A DNA stretch of 34,139 bases from JAFGQU01 sp964483625 (GCA_964483625.1 CAZABB010000018.1:1-34139); one strand, 5' to 3'. Positions 24,801-32,263 are shown, counted from the first letter of the stretch. Numbers and translations: made by a program. Notes: generated by a model not told the origin, from the sequence alone.

Positions 24801-24829
24801 AGTATATACCACTATATAGGGTTTGTCAA
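24801..24829 (-). promoter_or_regulatory. Sigma-70 promoter of the AbiE pair, with repeats
   Basis: On the minus strand TTGACA (24829-24824), a 17-base spacer and TATACT (24806-24801). Two copies of the motif ATAGTGG lie in and just after it (complement CCACTAT at 24786-24792 and 24809-24815), a plausible operator for the antitoxin. Confidence 0.8.
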
Positions 24830-24953
24830 CCTTGTAGATATTTTCCTGAAGCGATTAAAAGGTATAATTGCTTCAATTTTTGAGGCAATTTCCCCACCAT
24901 CCACTCCGGGAGTGTGCATTGGATGGCTGGGTGTTGTTTGCGAAATGCAGAAG
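24830..24953. other. Upstream flank of the PEP-CTERM control region
   Basis: AT-rich, no gene. It includes a branched inverted repeat at 24897-24926: CCATCC and GGATGG enclosing CACTCC, G, GGAGTG. The core is shared with the hairpin at 23098. Confidence 0.55.
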
Positions 24954-24990
24954 TGTCGATTTTTTTTACACATTCGGGAAATTTTACACT
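24954..24990 (+). promoter_or_regulatory. PEP-CTERM box, candidate PrsR binding site
   Basis: TGTCGATTTTT, then TTTACACATTCGGGAAAT, then TTTACAC. It lies about 155 bases upstream of the -24/-12 promoter, a normal distance for a sigma-54 activator site. Three copies in the window plus the presence of prsR support the assignment; binding by PrsR is inference. Confidence 0.7.
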
Positions 24991-24995
24991 TTTTC

Positions 24996-25009
24996 TGAAA
25001 ACGTTTTCA
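24996..25009. promoter_or_regulatory. 14-bp palindrome resembling a LacI-family operator
   Basis: TGAAAACGTTTTCA is a perfect palindrome with the central CG and the outer TGNAA/TTNCA typical of LacI/CcpA-type operators. It lies between the PrsR box and the promoter. Confidence 0.5.
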
Positions 25010-25024
25010 AATTGCTGTGCAAAT

Positions 25025-25099
25025 GATTACGGTGATTAAATATAGGATTCGCAAGTGATTGATTATCAGTAGATTACAGAGATTAAAATTATTGATTGA
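25025..25099. repeat. Family D (GATTA) degenerate array
   Basis: GATT occurs seven times with spacings of about 9-13 (GATTACGGT, GATTAAAT, GATTATCAGTA, GATTACAGA, GATTAAAATT). It occupies the interval between the box and the promoter, where a bendable spacer is expected. Confidence 0.55.
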
Positions 25100-25109
25100 A
25101 ATGCATAAC

Positions 25110-25125
25110 TGGCATGGCTCTTGCT
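25110..25125 (+). promoter_or_regulatory. Sigma-54 (-24/-12) promoter
   Basis: TGGCATGGCTCTTGCT: GG and GC are separated by exactly ten bases, matching TGGCAYRNNNNTTGCW. Transcription should begin near 25136, just before the ribosome site of the first PEP-CTERM gene. Confidence 0.88.
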
Positions 25126-25153
25126 TATACTTTAGCCGTAAGGAGGAACAAAT

Positions 25154-26122
25154 ATGAATAAATTAATGACAAATAAACAAAATCTTAAAACGAAGGGGGG
25201 TGTAAGAGAAATGAGAAAAGTACTCGCAATTTTAGCAGCAGTGTTGATTTTAGGTTTAGGTAATGCGTACGCAATGCCGATCTATCTTGACATCGATGGC
25301 GCGATCTCAGGCTATACGTACGGGGCTGACGGTAACGCGTTAACCGGCATTTTCGACCAGTTTACCTTCAAAGCCCAGACAACGACGACTCAGTATGGTG
25401 ATCCCAACGTGGGAATCCCTCAGGTAGGCGATATCTTCGTCGATGAAGGAGATCTGTACGCGACAGATTATCAAGCCGCATCGCTTATTGACACCGAAGG
25501 ATTGAATCAGTTCGGCGGGCATGAATTCACCGGAAGTTGGGATGCTATTACCGGTTACATTTCAGCGATTGATAACAGCGATTTATCTAACGTGCAGCAG
25601 ACACTGACCTATACCGGCGGAATGATCGATCTGTATGTTGCCAACGGGGCGGCGATGAACCGTAACTTTGGCGGGACGTATGGAGCGGGCGATAATACCG
25701 GATTCACCGACGGAACTCATATTGCAACATTGAATATCATCAGCGGTATCGGATATTCTTACTTTGATTTGACTACACCGGGCAATCCGATGACTCAAGG
25801 CAGCAGTGATTTCATCGCTCAGTTCACCTATCTTGCTGATGATGTCTGGTTTGATGGTGTCACCGGTATGGATCTCTATGAGCAGACTTTTCAGTTTGGA
25901 CTTTTAAGAGGCATTGGTGACCAGAATACCGATCATATCGTAACGGATTATTCATCGTTTGGAACTCAAGATCCTGACAACGGAACGATCCTGTTTCAGG
26001 TTTATTCGGATCATGACGGTTCGATCGAACTGGCCGCGGTTCCTGAGCCGGCATCTATGTTACTCTTAGGTAGTGGCCTCTTGGGTTTAGCAGGCATTGG
26101 ATTCAGACGTAAAAGATCATAA
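25154..26122 (+). CDS. PEP-CTERM protein, sigma-54 controlled
   Basis: Exported protein (322 aa) with a C-terminal PEP-CTERM anchor: VPEPASMLLLGSGLLGLAG then IGFRRKRS, that is the motif, a hydrophobic helix and a basic tail, which is cut by the exosortase. The middle is rich in Gly, Asp and Thr with no domain that I recognise. The signal peptide is MRKVLAILAAVLILGLGNAYA, starting at the ATG at 25211. The ATG at 25154 has a perfect AGGAGG seven bases upstream and adds 19 residues. Either could be used, and a GGGGGG run precedes the second. Its own -24/-12 promoter and box make it the clearest PrsR target in the window. A hairpin follows the stop. Confidence 0.92.
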   Translation: MNKLMTNKQNLKTKGGVREMRKVLAILAAVLILGLGNAYAMPIYLDIDGAISGYTYGADGNALTGIFDQFTFKAQTTTTQYGDPNVGIPQVGDIFVDEGDLYATDYQAASLIDTEGLNQFGGHEFTGSWDAITGYISAIDNSDLSNVQQTLTYTGGMIDLYVANGAAMNRNFGGTYGAGDNTGFTDGTHIATLNIISGIGYSYFDLTTPGNPMTQGSSDFIAQFTYLADDVWFDGVTGMDLYEQTFQFGLLRGIGDQNTDHIVTDYSSFGTQDPDNGTILFQVYSDHDGSIELAAVPEPASMLLLGSGLLGLAGIGFRRKRS

Positions 26123-26128
26123 CGGGAT

Positions 26129-26158
26129 AAGATGTACGCTTCAACAAGCGTATATCTT
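26129..26158 (+). terminator. Hairpin after the first PEP-CTERM gene
   Basis: AAGATGTACGCTT, CAAC loop, AAGCGTATATCTT: a 13-bp stem with one G-U pair. The T-run after it is weak, so it may stabilise or pause rather than fully terminate. Confidence 0.55.
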
Positions 26159-26171
26159 CCTGTTGTGACCG

Positions 26172-26217
26172 TTTAAAAGGCAGAGGTCACGGAGAAACAC
26201 GTTCTCTGCCTTTTAAA
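26172..26217. terminator. Long hairpin between PEP-CTERM genes 1 and 2
   Basis: Perfect 14-base arms TTTAAAAGGCAGAG (26172-26185) and its complement (26204-26217) around an 18-base loop. TTTTAAA at the 3' side gives a modest U-tract. It probably ends or attenuates the first transcript. No separate sigma-54 promoter is visible for the second gene. Confidence 0.65.
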
Positions 26218-26276
26218 GTCTTAATTTGAAAATTTAAGGGAACAGGTAAGGGATAAAAGCTATTGGAGGAATAGAG

Positions 26277-27107
26277 ATGAAAAAACTCATACTTGCAGCA
26301 GCATTGCTCATGGCGGTATCAGGCGCGCCGCTCGCGTTCGCGGGGTTTTCCGTGGACGGGTACGTGGATGACTGGAATGTCGACCTGTTCGGTATCGGCG
26401 GGGACCTTCAGGGGTATCTTGACAGCAATCTGCCTTCCGGCGGAAACGATATCGACGTGTGGACCGAAGACAACGCCGATATCACGCTCAATGTCGATCG
26501 GGGCGATAATCCCGATACGCCGGATTACGATGAAAGAGAATGGTGGTATACCGGCCCGGGATTCAGTTATTTCAATACGACCGATATCGAAGCGGGATAT
26601 TTCGATAATGATTCCGAATATATCTATCTTGCCATCGTATCGGGGATGAGCCCGACACGCGGGGACATTGGAGATGTGTTCTTTAATACCGATGATGACG
26701 ACGACTACGAATACGCGTTAAAAGTTTCCGAAGGGAAGATGTATTCGGTGAATTCTACCTTAGGGATTACCGCGCCGTGGGTTTCCCACCAGGTGGCAAA
26801 TCCCTGGCGTCTGGATGACGGGGTAGAACAGGATAATAGCCTGGTCGAATTCATCTACCTTAATGAAAACCAGAATACGCATTATGTCCTTGAGGCAAAG
26901 ATTCCGCTTGTTCTTCTGGGGATCACGTTGACCCCGGGCAATCTGCCGCTTGATCCGATCTACGTACATTGGACCATGGCGTGCGGCAATGACATGATGG
27001 ATTTACCGGGAGATCTGCAGGTCGTTCCTGAACCGGCGACAATGGTTCTTCTGGGAAGCGGCTTATTGGGCCTTGCCGGTATCGGGTTTCGCAAGAAGAA
27101 GTCGTAA
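26277..27107 (+). CDS. PEP-CTERM protein
   Basis: Exported protein of 276 aa. The signal peptide is MKKLILAAALLMAVSGAPLA with FA before the cleavage site. The mature part begins GFSVDGYVDDWNVDL, a start seen in proteins with a CBM9-like or similar beta domain, and is very acidic (runs of Asp/Glu such as NTDDDDDYE). The C-terminus is VPEPATMVLLGSGLLGLAG then IGFRKKKS, a full PEP-CTERM anchor. GGAGGA lies seven bases before the ATG. It would be cleaved by the exosortase and left at the surface with the exopolysaccharide. The acidic character suggests ion binding, which is inference. Confidence 0.92.
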   Translation: MKKLILAAALLMAVSGAPLAFAGFSVDGYVDDWNVDLFGIGGDLQGYLDSNLPSGGNDIDVWTEDNADITLNVDRGDNPDTPDYDEREWWYTGPGFSYFNTTDIEAGYFDNDSEYIYLAIVSGMSPTRGDIGDVFFNTDDDDDYEYALKVSEGKMYSVNSTLGITAPWVSHQVANPWRLDDGVEQDNSLVEFIYLNENQNTHYVLEAKIPLVLLGITLTPGNLPLDPIYVHWTMACGNDMMDLPGDLQVVPEPATMVLLGSGLLGLAGIGFRKKKS

Positions 27108-27113
27108 TCGTAC

Positions 27114-27202
27114 TCTTCGATTTGGTGGGATTTTTTGTGTGGCAGAAAGGCAGGCTAAAAAATAGCGTTGTCTTTCTGTCGTCTTCGTCGAAAAATCGAA
27201 GA
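27114..27202. terminator. Nested inverted repeats after PEP-CTERM gene 2
   Basis: Outer arms TCTTCGATTT (27114-27123) and AAATCGAAGA (27193-27202) enclose inner arms GGCAGAAAG (27141-27149) and CTTTCTGTC (27172-27180). A local alternative is TCTTCG/CGAAGA at 27182-27202. It can fold into one long stem or two short ones. The function is probably 3' end formation. Confidence 0.5.
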
Positions 27203-27205
27203 TTG

Positions 27206-27250
27206 ACAAGTAACGATTACAGTGATTCATGGGAAGATTATAGGGATTGG
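27206..27250. repeat. Family D array before PEP-CTERM gene 3
   Basis: GATTACAGT, GATTCATGGGAA, GATTATAGG, GATTGG at 9-12 base spacing, the same unit type as at 25025 and, in complement, at 33251. Confidence 0.55.
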
Positions 27251-27290
27251 ATGTATAAAACATTCAACGCTGATTAAAAGGAGGATGGAG

Positions 27291-28053
27291 ATGAAAAAGA
27301 TTCTTGTGTTAGCCGCGCTGGCAATGCTGGCCTTAAGCTCACCGGCATACGCCTTGTTTACCAACGGCGGGTTCGAGCTGGGTGATACGACCGGCTGGAC
27401 TATGAGCGGGGATTACAGCGTGATCGCCTCGTTTACCGAGCAGTTTAATAACACGACTTCCTGGTCGTCGGGTATTCCCTATTATGGGAACTATTCGTTA
27501 CTGCTTGGTACCGGGGATGTCGGTAATGTATGGGATGCGGGGGGTTCAGGTTCGGCCAGCCAGAGCGATACCATCTCACAAAGTGATGTTGATGACGGGC
27601 TGAATTTGCTCTTCACCTGGGGAGCAATTTTAGAAGAGCCGACAAATCAAACTGTCCATGATGATCCTGATCAACCGTATTTCAGTGTTGAAATTTTGAC
27701 TTCTACTGATGGCGGAAGCACATGGAGCAGTCTTTATTTCGAAGATCAGCGGGCCAATGAATCCGGATTCACTTATGTAGGAACTAATATGAATGGTACG
27801 GCGGGAGATATCTGGTACGGTACTGATACCGCGTCGATTGATCTCGCGGCATTGGGATTAGGCGCCGGAGATCAGGTCATGATCGACCTTTACGTCGAAG
27901 ATTGCGGCCATGGCGGCCACGGCGGCCTGGGTTTTTCTCGATGGATTCGGAACGACCGATCCTAATGTTGTCCCTGAGCCGGCAACGATGCTTCTTATCG
28001 GTTCCGGGCTGTTTGGCCTGGCCGGAATGAGACTGCGCCGCAGAAGCCGTTAA
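27291..28053 (+). pseudogene. PEP-CTERM protein, frameshifted in a T5 run
   Basis: The start is at 27291 with AAAGGAGG upstream and signal peptide MKKILVLAALAMLALSSPAYA. The frame runs through FTNGGFELGDTTGW and YVEDCGHGGHGGLGF and then ends at a stop (27963-27965) without an anchor. From the T5 run at 27932-27936 the neighbouring frame continues VFLDGFGTTDPNVVPEPATM and then LLIGSGLFGLAG and a basic tail, ending at 28053. Removing one T restores a normal 250-aa PEP-CTERM protein. So the gene is interrupted by a single-base homopolymer change: a sequencing error, a true mutation, slippage or phase variation. The truncated form would be secreted but not sorted. Confidence 0.88.
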
Positions 28054-28080
28054 CCCTGACGTTAAAAGGGAATACTTTCT

Positions 28081-28821
28081 ATGATAAAAAGAAGTATCCT
28101 GTTATTGATTTTGAGTGTAATTTTAAGCACACCGGTCTACGCCGGTGTGCTTTTTTTTCAGGACTTTGATTCCAATCCTCTGGGGCAGTTTCCTCCCGGC
28201 TGGACGGAAAAACCTGACACCAGCGGCATCAACTGGGATGCCATCTTTACCGTTACCGCCGACCCCGACCCGGCGCGTACCGGGCGCAGTGTAAAATATA
28301 CCGATACCTCAGGGTTTGCCGCGTATTCGCCGTATCGTGAGTTCTCACCGCAGACAGCCGGGCTTCTCGTCGAGTTCGATATGATGAAAGTCGTGGGAGG
28401 CGCGTTCAACATTTACGTGCATGACGGAAACTTAAACGGGGCGAACATCTATTTTCGCGATTCGAACATCGCGGTGTACGCCGGGGCGTATCCCGATACG
28501 CTGTTTATCGAGACGATCTCGTATTCATTGGATCAATGGTACCATTTCGCGCTGGATATCGATATCGCCGCCGAGCAGTACGATGTCTACATAGACGATA
28601 CCCTGCGGCTCAGCGACGTAGCCTTTCGTATTGTGCCGCCCTTTACCCAGGCCGGGCCTCTTTCCCAGTTCTCTATGGGGGGTAATACCAATGCCGCCTA
28701 TACCGGATATGTCGATAACGTGTATGTCGCGACCGCGGGCAGCGCCGTTCCCGAACCGACAACCCTTCTGCTTCTTGCCACAGGCATCCTTGCCCTTCCT
28801 TTCCTGAAGAGGAAATCTTAG
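28081..28821 (+). CDS. PEP-CTERM protein, lectin-like
   Basis: Exported protein of 246 aa. The signal peptide is MIKRSILLLILSVILSTPVY with A at the cleavage site. The mature part (FFQDFDSNPLGQFPPGW, YVHDGN, QWYHFALDIDIAAEQYDVYI, GYVDNVYVA) looks like a concanavalin/LamG-type beta-sandwich that could bind glycans. The C-terminus VPEPTTLLLLATGILALPFL plus KRKS is a shortened PEP-CTERM anchor lacking the usual GLAG. Codons 15-26 overlap a terminator-like hairpin. The stop TAG is part of a family A array. It starts 27 bases after the third PEP-CTERM gene, with a weak ribosome site. Confidence 0.88.
   Translation: MIKRSILLLILSVILSTPVYAGVLFFQDFDSNPLGQFPPGWTEKPDTSGINWDAIFTVTADPDPARTGRSVKYTDTSGFAAYSPYREFSPQTAGLLVEFDMMKVVGGAFNIYVHDGNLNGANIYFRDSNIAVYAGAYPDTLFIETISYSLDQWYHFALDIDIAAEQYDVYIDDTLRLSDVAFRIVPPFTQAGPLSQFSMGGNTNAAYTGYVDNVYVATAGSAVPEPTTLLLLATGILALPFLKRKS
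28125..28158 (+). terminator. Terminator-like hairpin inside a signal-peptide coding region
   Basis: AAGCACACCGG, six-base loop, CCGGTGTGCTT followed by T: an 11-bp perfect stem with eight Ts from 28151. It has every feature of an intrinsic terminator but lies within codons 15-26 of the fourth PEP-CTERM gene, so it may attenuate transcription when ribosomes are absent. Confidence 0.75.
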
Positions 28822-28891
28822 TCAAAGTCACATAGTCACATGTATTGGAATTTATATTCTACGTGTGTCGTGTGACGTGTGTCGTGTGACC
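28820..28891. repeat. Family A composite array (inverted halves)
   Basis: Left half in GTCAC orientation with period 8 (AGTCACAT, AGTCACAT), a central segment GTATTGGAATTTATATTC, and a right half in GTGAC orientation with period 7 (GTGTGTC, GTGTGAC repeated). The same layout occurs at 31273-31357. Confidence 0.88.
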
Positions 28892-28908
28892 ATTTCTGGT
28901 GAAATCCA

Positions 28909-28937
28909 TTGCCAAACAACATCCCTTCGGCTATTAT
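28909..28937 (+). promoter_or_regulatory. Sigma-70 promoter of the RND transporter gene
   Basis: TTGCCA, 17-base spacer, TATTAT. The expected start point falls within a base or two of the ATG at 28946, and no Shine-Dalgarno sequence is present, so the mRNA may be leaderless. Confidence 0.65.
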
Positions 28938-28945
28938 AGGTATTG

Positions 28946-31267
28946 ATGAGCCGCGTTATAGATAGCGTTATCGATTTCGTCCTGCGTCATGCTCGTCTTG
29001 TCGTCATCTTAACCTTCGTCATTACCGCCGGCTGCCTCCCTTTTCTCGCCCGGATCCAGATGGATAACAGTGTCGACGCTTTCTTCGACAAGGATAGCTC
29101 CGGTTTCATCGATTTCCAGAACTGGAAGGAACAGTTTGGTTCCGACCAGGTGGTTATTGTCGCCTTCGGTGATGCCGATATTTTCACGCGGGAAAATCTT
29201 TCTCTGATCGACCGGGTCACCCGCCGTGCCGAGCTGATCAAATATGTCGATGAGGTCACATCACTGACGAACGTGAATAATGTATCAGGCGCGGATAATT
29301 ATTTCATCGTCAGAGAACTCATCGAGGAGGTGCCTTCTTCTAAGAAAGAGCTGGCCGCGATAAGAGAGGAGGCGCTTTCTAACCCCCTTTATGTAAAGAA
29401 TTTGGTCTCAGCCGACGGCACCTCGAGTGCGATCATCGTGGAATTAAAGCATAATCCTCAAATTACCACCGGAGAGGATAAGCGTACGGTGATCGATGGG
29501 GTCAATAAGATCCTGAAAGAGGAATTCCCCGCCGGTAAAAAATATTATATCAGCGGCCTTTCGACGATCGAGACGGCGCACGCGGTCTATATGCAGAAGG
29601 ATCTCGGTACCTTCATGCCGTTGATCTTTCTGGCGATCATTCTCATCCTGATTTTGAGTTTTCGCAGTGTCGCCGGGGTTATCCTGCCGCTGGTTGCGAT
29701 TATCGTCAGTTTTATCTGGACGCTTGTCTTTCTGTATATTTTGGGATTTCGTATCAATAATATCACGACGATCATCCCGCCGATAATCCTCGCGATCGCG
29801 GTCGCCGACAGTATCCATTTCATGGCCGAGTGTGTCCAGAAACGGGTGTATCTTAAATCTATATCGGATAAGAAGACCGATAAGGTTATCTCTGATAATA
29901 TCAAGGACCTGCTTCTGCCCTGTATTCTGACCACGCTGACTACCGCGATCGGGTTCTTCGCGCTCACGATAAGCCGCATTCCGCCGATACGGGAACTGGG
30001 GATCGTCGTGGGGGTGGGGGTGTTTTTCGCGTTTCTTATTACCTTTACGTTCCTGCCGGCGCTCACCAAGCTGAGCCGTTTCTTAACCAAGAAGACCGGG
30101 AAACGGAAGACGGTTTCCGGCGTGATCAAGGACTATCCGTTCTTCGAGAAAACGCTCTACCGTCTGGGGAAATTCAACCAGCGAAATCTTCGTCCTATTC
30201 TGATCGCGACCGTTATCCTGGTCATCGTTGCCGCCTGGGGTATGACGCGGGTGCACGTCGAGACGAGTATCCTGGAGTTGTTTAAAAAGGACAGTCCGAT
30301 ATATCAGGCGACGGCGTTTATCGAAGATAATTTAAGCGGTATTCATTTCGTCAATATATCGATCAAAACCGGCACCGAAGACTATTTTTATGATCCGGAC
30401 GCGCTTAAGAAAATAGAGGATATCCAGAGGTTTCTGGAGACAATCCCTGAAGTCGATAAAACCATGTCGGTTGTGGATTTCTTAAAAGAGATCAACGAGT
30501 CGTTTCATAACGAAGACCCGCAGTATTACCGGGTTCCGGCCTCAAGCCGGCTCGTTGCCCAGTATGTTCTTTTATACGATGCCGATGATTTGGAGGATTA
30601 TGTCGACAGCTTGTGGCAATGGGCGACGATACGGATACGCCTGAATGAACATAGTACCGTGAAGCTCGAGGGAATAATGGATGAGATTCGGGCGTACGCT
30701 CAAGGCGTGTTCTCTTCTTCGGTGGAGGTGGATCTCGTCGGGCAGACGGTCCTTGAGGTCGAGACCAACAATGCCGTTACCGACGGGCAGGTCAAAAGCC
30801 TGATGCTCGCGATGCTGTTCATCTTCGGGATGTTTTTCTTTGTATTCAAATCTTTTGGGGTCGGCATTGTGGGGATCATTCCCAACGCGTTGCCGCTTCT
30901 TGTGAATTTTGGCATAATGGGATGGGCGGGCGTGAGATTAAACAGCGCGACATCGATGATCTCGGCGATCGCCATTGGTATTATCGTCGATGATTCGATA
31001 CATTTCCTGCACAGTTATCAGGCTTCGCTGCGCCGGCAGAAGGATTATTATAAGGCGATGTATAACGCTTTAAGTGAAAAGGGCCGTCCTATTGTCCTTA
31101 CTTCATTGATCCTGGCCTGCGGGTTCGGGGTGGTGAGTTTTTCAGAGTTCGGCCCGTCGTTTTATTTCGGGATTTTAAGCAGTATCCTGATGCTGAACGC
31201 GCTCTGGTCCGATCTGATCGTTTTGCCGTGCGTGCTGATGTGGCTTAGGCCCCGCTTCCGCGGATAG
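28946..31267 (+). CDS. RND/MMPL family transporter
   Basis: Inner-membrane transporter of 773 aa built from two similar halves. Helix 1 is near 18-36, with a periplasmic loop to about 220 and helices 2-6 to about 385. Helix 7 is near 418-436, with a second loop to about 618 and helices 8-12 to the end. Each half carries the same DSIHF motif (near 289 and 684), with the acidic residue expected for proton-driven transport. This is the MMPL/predicted-exporter branch, often linked to lipids or hydrophobic compounds. The ATG at 28946 is chosen over a TTG one codon earlier. With FeeM and PlsC nearby, export of an acylated product is a plausible inference. Confidence 0.9.
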   Translation: MSRVIDSVIDFVLRHARLVVILTFVITAGCLPFLARIQMDNSVDAFFDKDSSGFIDFQNWKEQFGSDQVVIVAFGDADIFTRENLSLIDRVTRRAELIKYVDEVTSLTNVNNVSGADNYFIVRELIEEVPSSKKELAAIREEALSNPLYVKNLVSADGTSSAIIVELKHNPQITTGEDKRTVIDGVNKILKEEFPAGKKYYISGLSTIETAHAVYMQKDLGTFMPLIFLAIILILILSFRSVAGVILPLVAIIVSFIWTLVFLYILGFRINNITTIIPPIILAIAVADSIHFMAECVQKRVYLKSISDKKTDKVISDNIKDLLLPCILTTLTTAIGFFALTISRIPPIRELGIVVGVGVFFAFLITFTFLPALTKLSRFLTKKTGKRKTVSGVIKDYPFFEKTLYRLGKFNQRNLRPILIATVILVIVAAWGMTRVHVETSILELFKKDSPIYQATAFIEDNLSGIHFVNISIKTGTEDYFYDPDALKKIEDIQRFLETIPEVDKTMSVVDFLKEINESFHNEDPQYYRVPASSRLVAQYVLLYDADDLEDYVDSLWQWATIRIRLNEHSTVKLEGIMDEIRAYAQGVFSSSVEVDLVGQTVLEVETNNAVTDGQVKSLMLAMLFIFGMFFFVFKSFGVGIVGIIPNALPLLVNFGIMGWAGVRLNSATSMISAIAIGIIVDDSIHFLHSYQASLRRQKDYYKAMYNALSEKGRPIVLTSLILACGFGVVSFSEFGPSFYFGILSSILMLNALWSDLIVLPCVLMWLRPRFRG

Positions 31268-31269
31268 TA

Positions 31270-31357
31270 ACCAAAGTCACATAGTCACAAGGTCACATAG
31301 TCACAGGTATTGGGATTGAATATTTCACGTGTGACGTGTGTCGTGTGTCGTGTGACC
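31270..31357. repeat. Family A composite array (inverted halves), second copy
   Basis: Left half AGTCACAT, AGTCACAA, GGTCACAT, AGTCACAG with period 8. The centre is GTATTGGGATTGAATATTTC. The right half has GTGTGAC, GTGTGTC, GTGTGTC, GTGTGAC with period 7. The centre aligns with that of the array at 28820. Confidence 0.9.
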
Positions 31358-31372
31358 TCGAAAAGGAGGAAT

Positions 31373-32263
31373 ATGTCTGAATTTTTACATAATCCGGATG
31401 AGTTTTATCGTGAAGCGTTTAATCGGAATATCGGGCTTCTGACGGAGAAAGAACAGGAAGCTTTGAGAGAAGCGCGGGTGGGGATCGTCGGCGCCGGGGG
31501 TGTGGGAGGATTTCACCTGATGACGCTTTTGCGCCTGGGAGTGGGGAAGTTTCACCTCGCCGATTACGACCGGTATGAAATTGCCAATATCCAGCGGCAA
31601 TGCGGGGCGTATACCGATACGCTGGGTGAGAATAAAGCGGTGACGATGAAGAAAACCGCGCTCAGTGTCAATCCGCATGTTCAGATCAGAGAGTTTACTG
31701 CCGCGATTTCTGAGGATAATATCGATGAGTTTTTAGACGGGGTGGATGTCGTTCTTGACGGTATCGATTTTTTCTCATTCGACGCCCGGCGGCTGCTGTT
31801 CAATAAAGCCCGCGAAAAAGGGATATATACGATTACCGCCGGACCTCTGGGGTTTGGCAGCGCGCTTTTGATCTTCTCGCCGCAGGGAATGAGTTTCGAT
31901 GAATATTTCGATATCAAAGAAACCATGTCGTACCAGGAGAAGATCGTCGCTTTCGGTACCGGCCTCGCTCCGGCCGCTCTTCATTTAGGTTACCTTTCTT
32001 TAGACAGCGTCGATCTCCAGAAAAAGAAGGGGCCGTCTCTGGTCTCGGCCTGCACGCTTTGTGGCGCGATTGCCGCAACCGAGGCGCTGAATATTCTGCT
32101 TAAACGGCAACCCGTGCTTTCTGTCCCGCACTATTTCCAGTTCGATCCTTACCGCCATGCGTACAAGCATGGATACCTTCATTGCGGCAACCGCAACCCC
32201 GTTCAGCGGCTGAAACGATATTACTTGCTTCGCAAGTTGACCCGTTCGGGTCAGGTCACATAG
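31373..32263 (+). CDS. ThiF/MoeB-like E1 adenylyltransferase
   Basis: A 296-aa protein of the ThiF/HesA/E1 family, which adenylates a C-terminal glycine or a small carboxylate. Seen are the ATP site VGIVGAGGVGGFHL, LADYDRYEIANIQRQ (the D...N..RQ signature), GENKA with the catalytic Lys, VLDGIDFF and CTLCGAIAATEALN. Only three cysteines lie in the C-terminal part (CTLC, HCG), so the usual double CxxC zinc site is incomplete. AAAGGAGG three bases before the ATG decides the start; the open frame further upstream is repeat. The last residues (GQVT) and the stop come from a family A array. No ThiS-like partner is visible. It converges on the FeeM-like gene. Confidence 0.88.
   Translation: MSEFLHNPDEFYREAFNRNIGLLTEKEQEALREARVGIVGAGGVGGFHLMTLLRLGVGKFHLADYDRYEIANIQRQCGAYTDTLGENKAVTMKKTALSVNPHVQIREFTAAISEDNIDEFLDGVDVVLDGIDFFSFDARRLLFNKAREKGIYTITAGPLGFGSALLIFSPQGMSFDEYFDIKETMSYQEKIVAFGTGLAPAALHLGYLSLDSVDLQKKKGPSLVSACTLCGAIAATEALNILLKRQPVLSVPHYFQFDPYRHAYKHGYLHCGNRNPVQRLKRYYLLRKLTRSGQVT

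Noticed and set aside
29444..30129. Long minus-strand open frames inside the RND gene
   Set aside because: Highly charged, compositionally odd translations antisense to a clear transporter; shadows of its codon usage.
31310..31372. Upstream in-frame extension of the ThiF gene through the repeat array
   Set aside because: The array simply lacks stops in this frame; the perfect AAAGGAGG before 31373 and family alignment place the start there.
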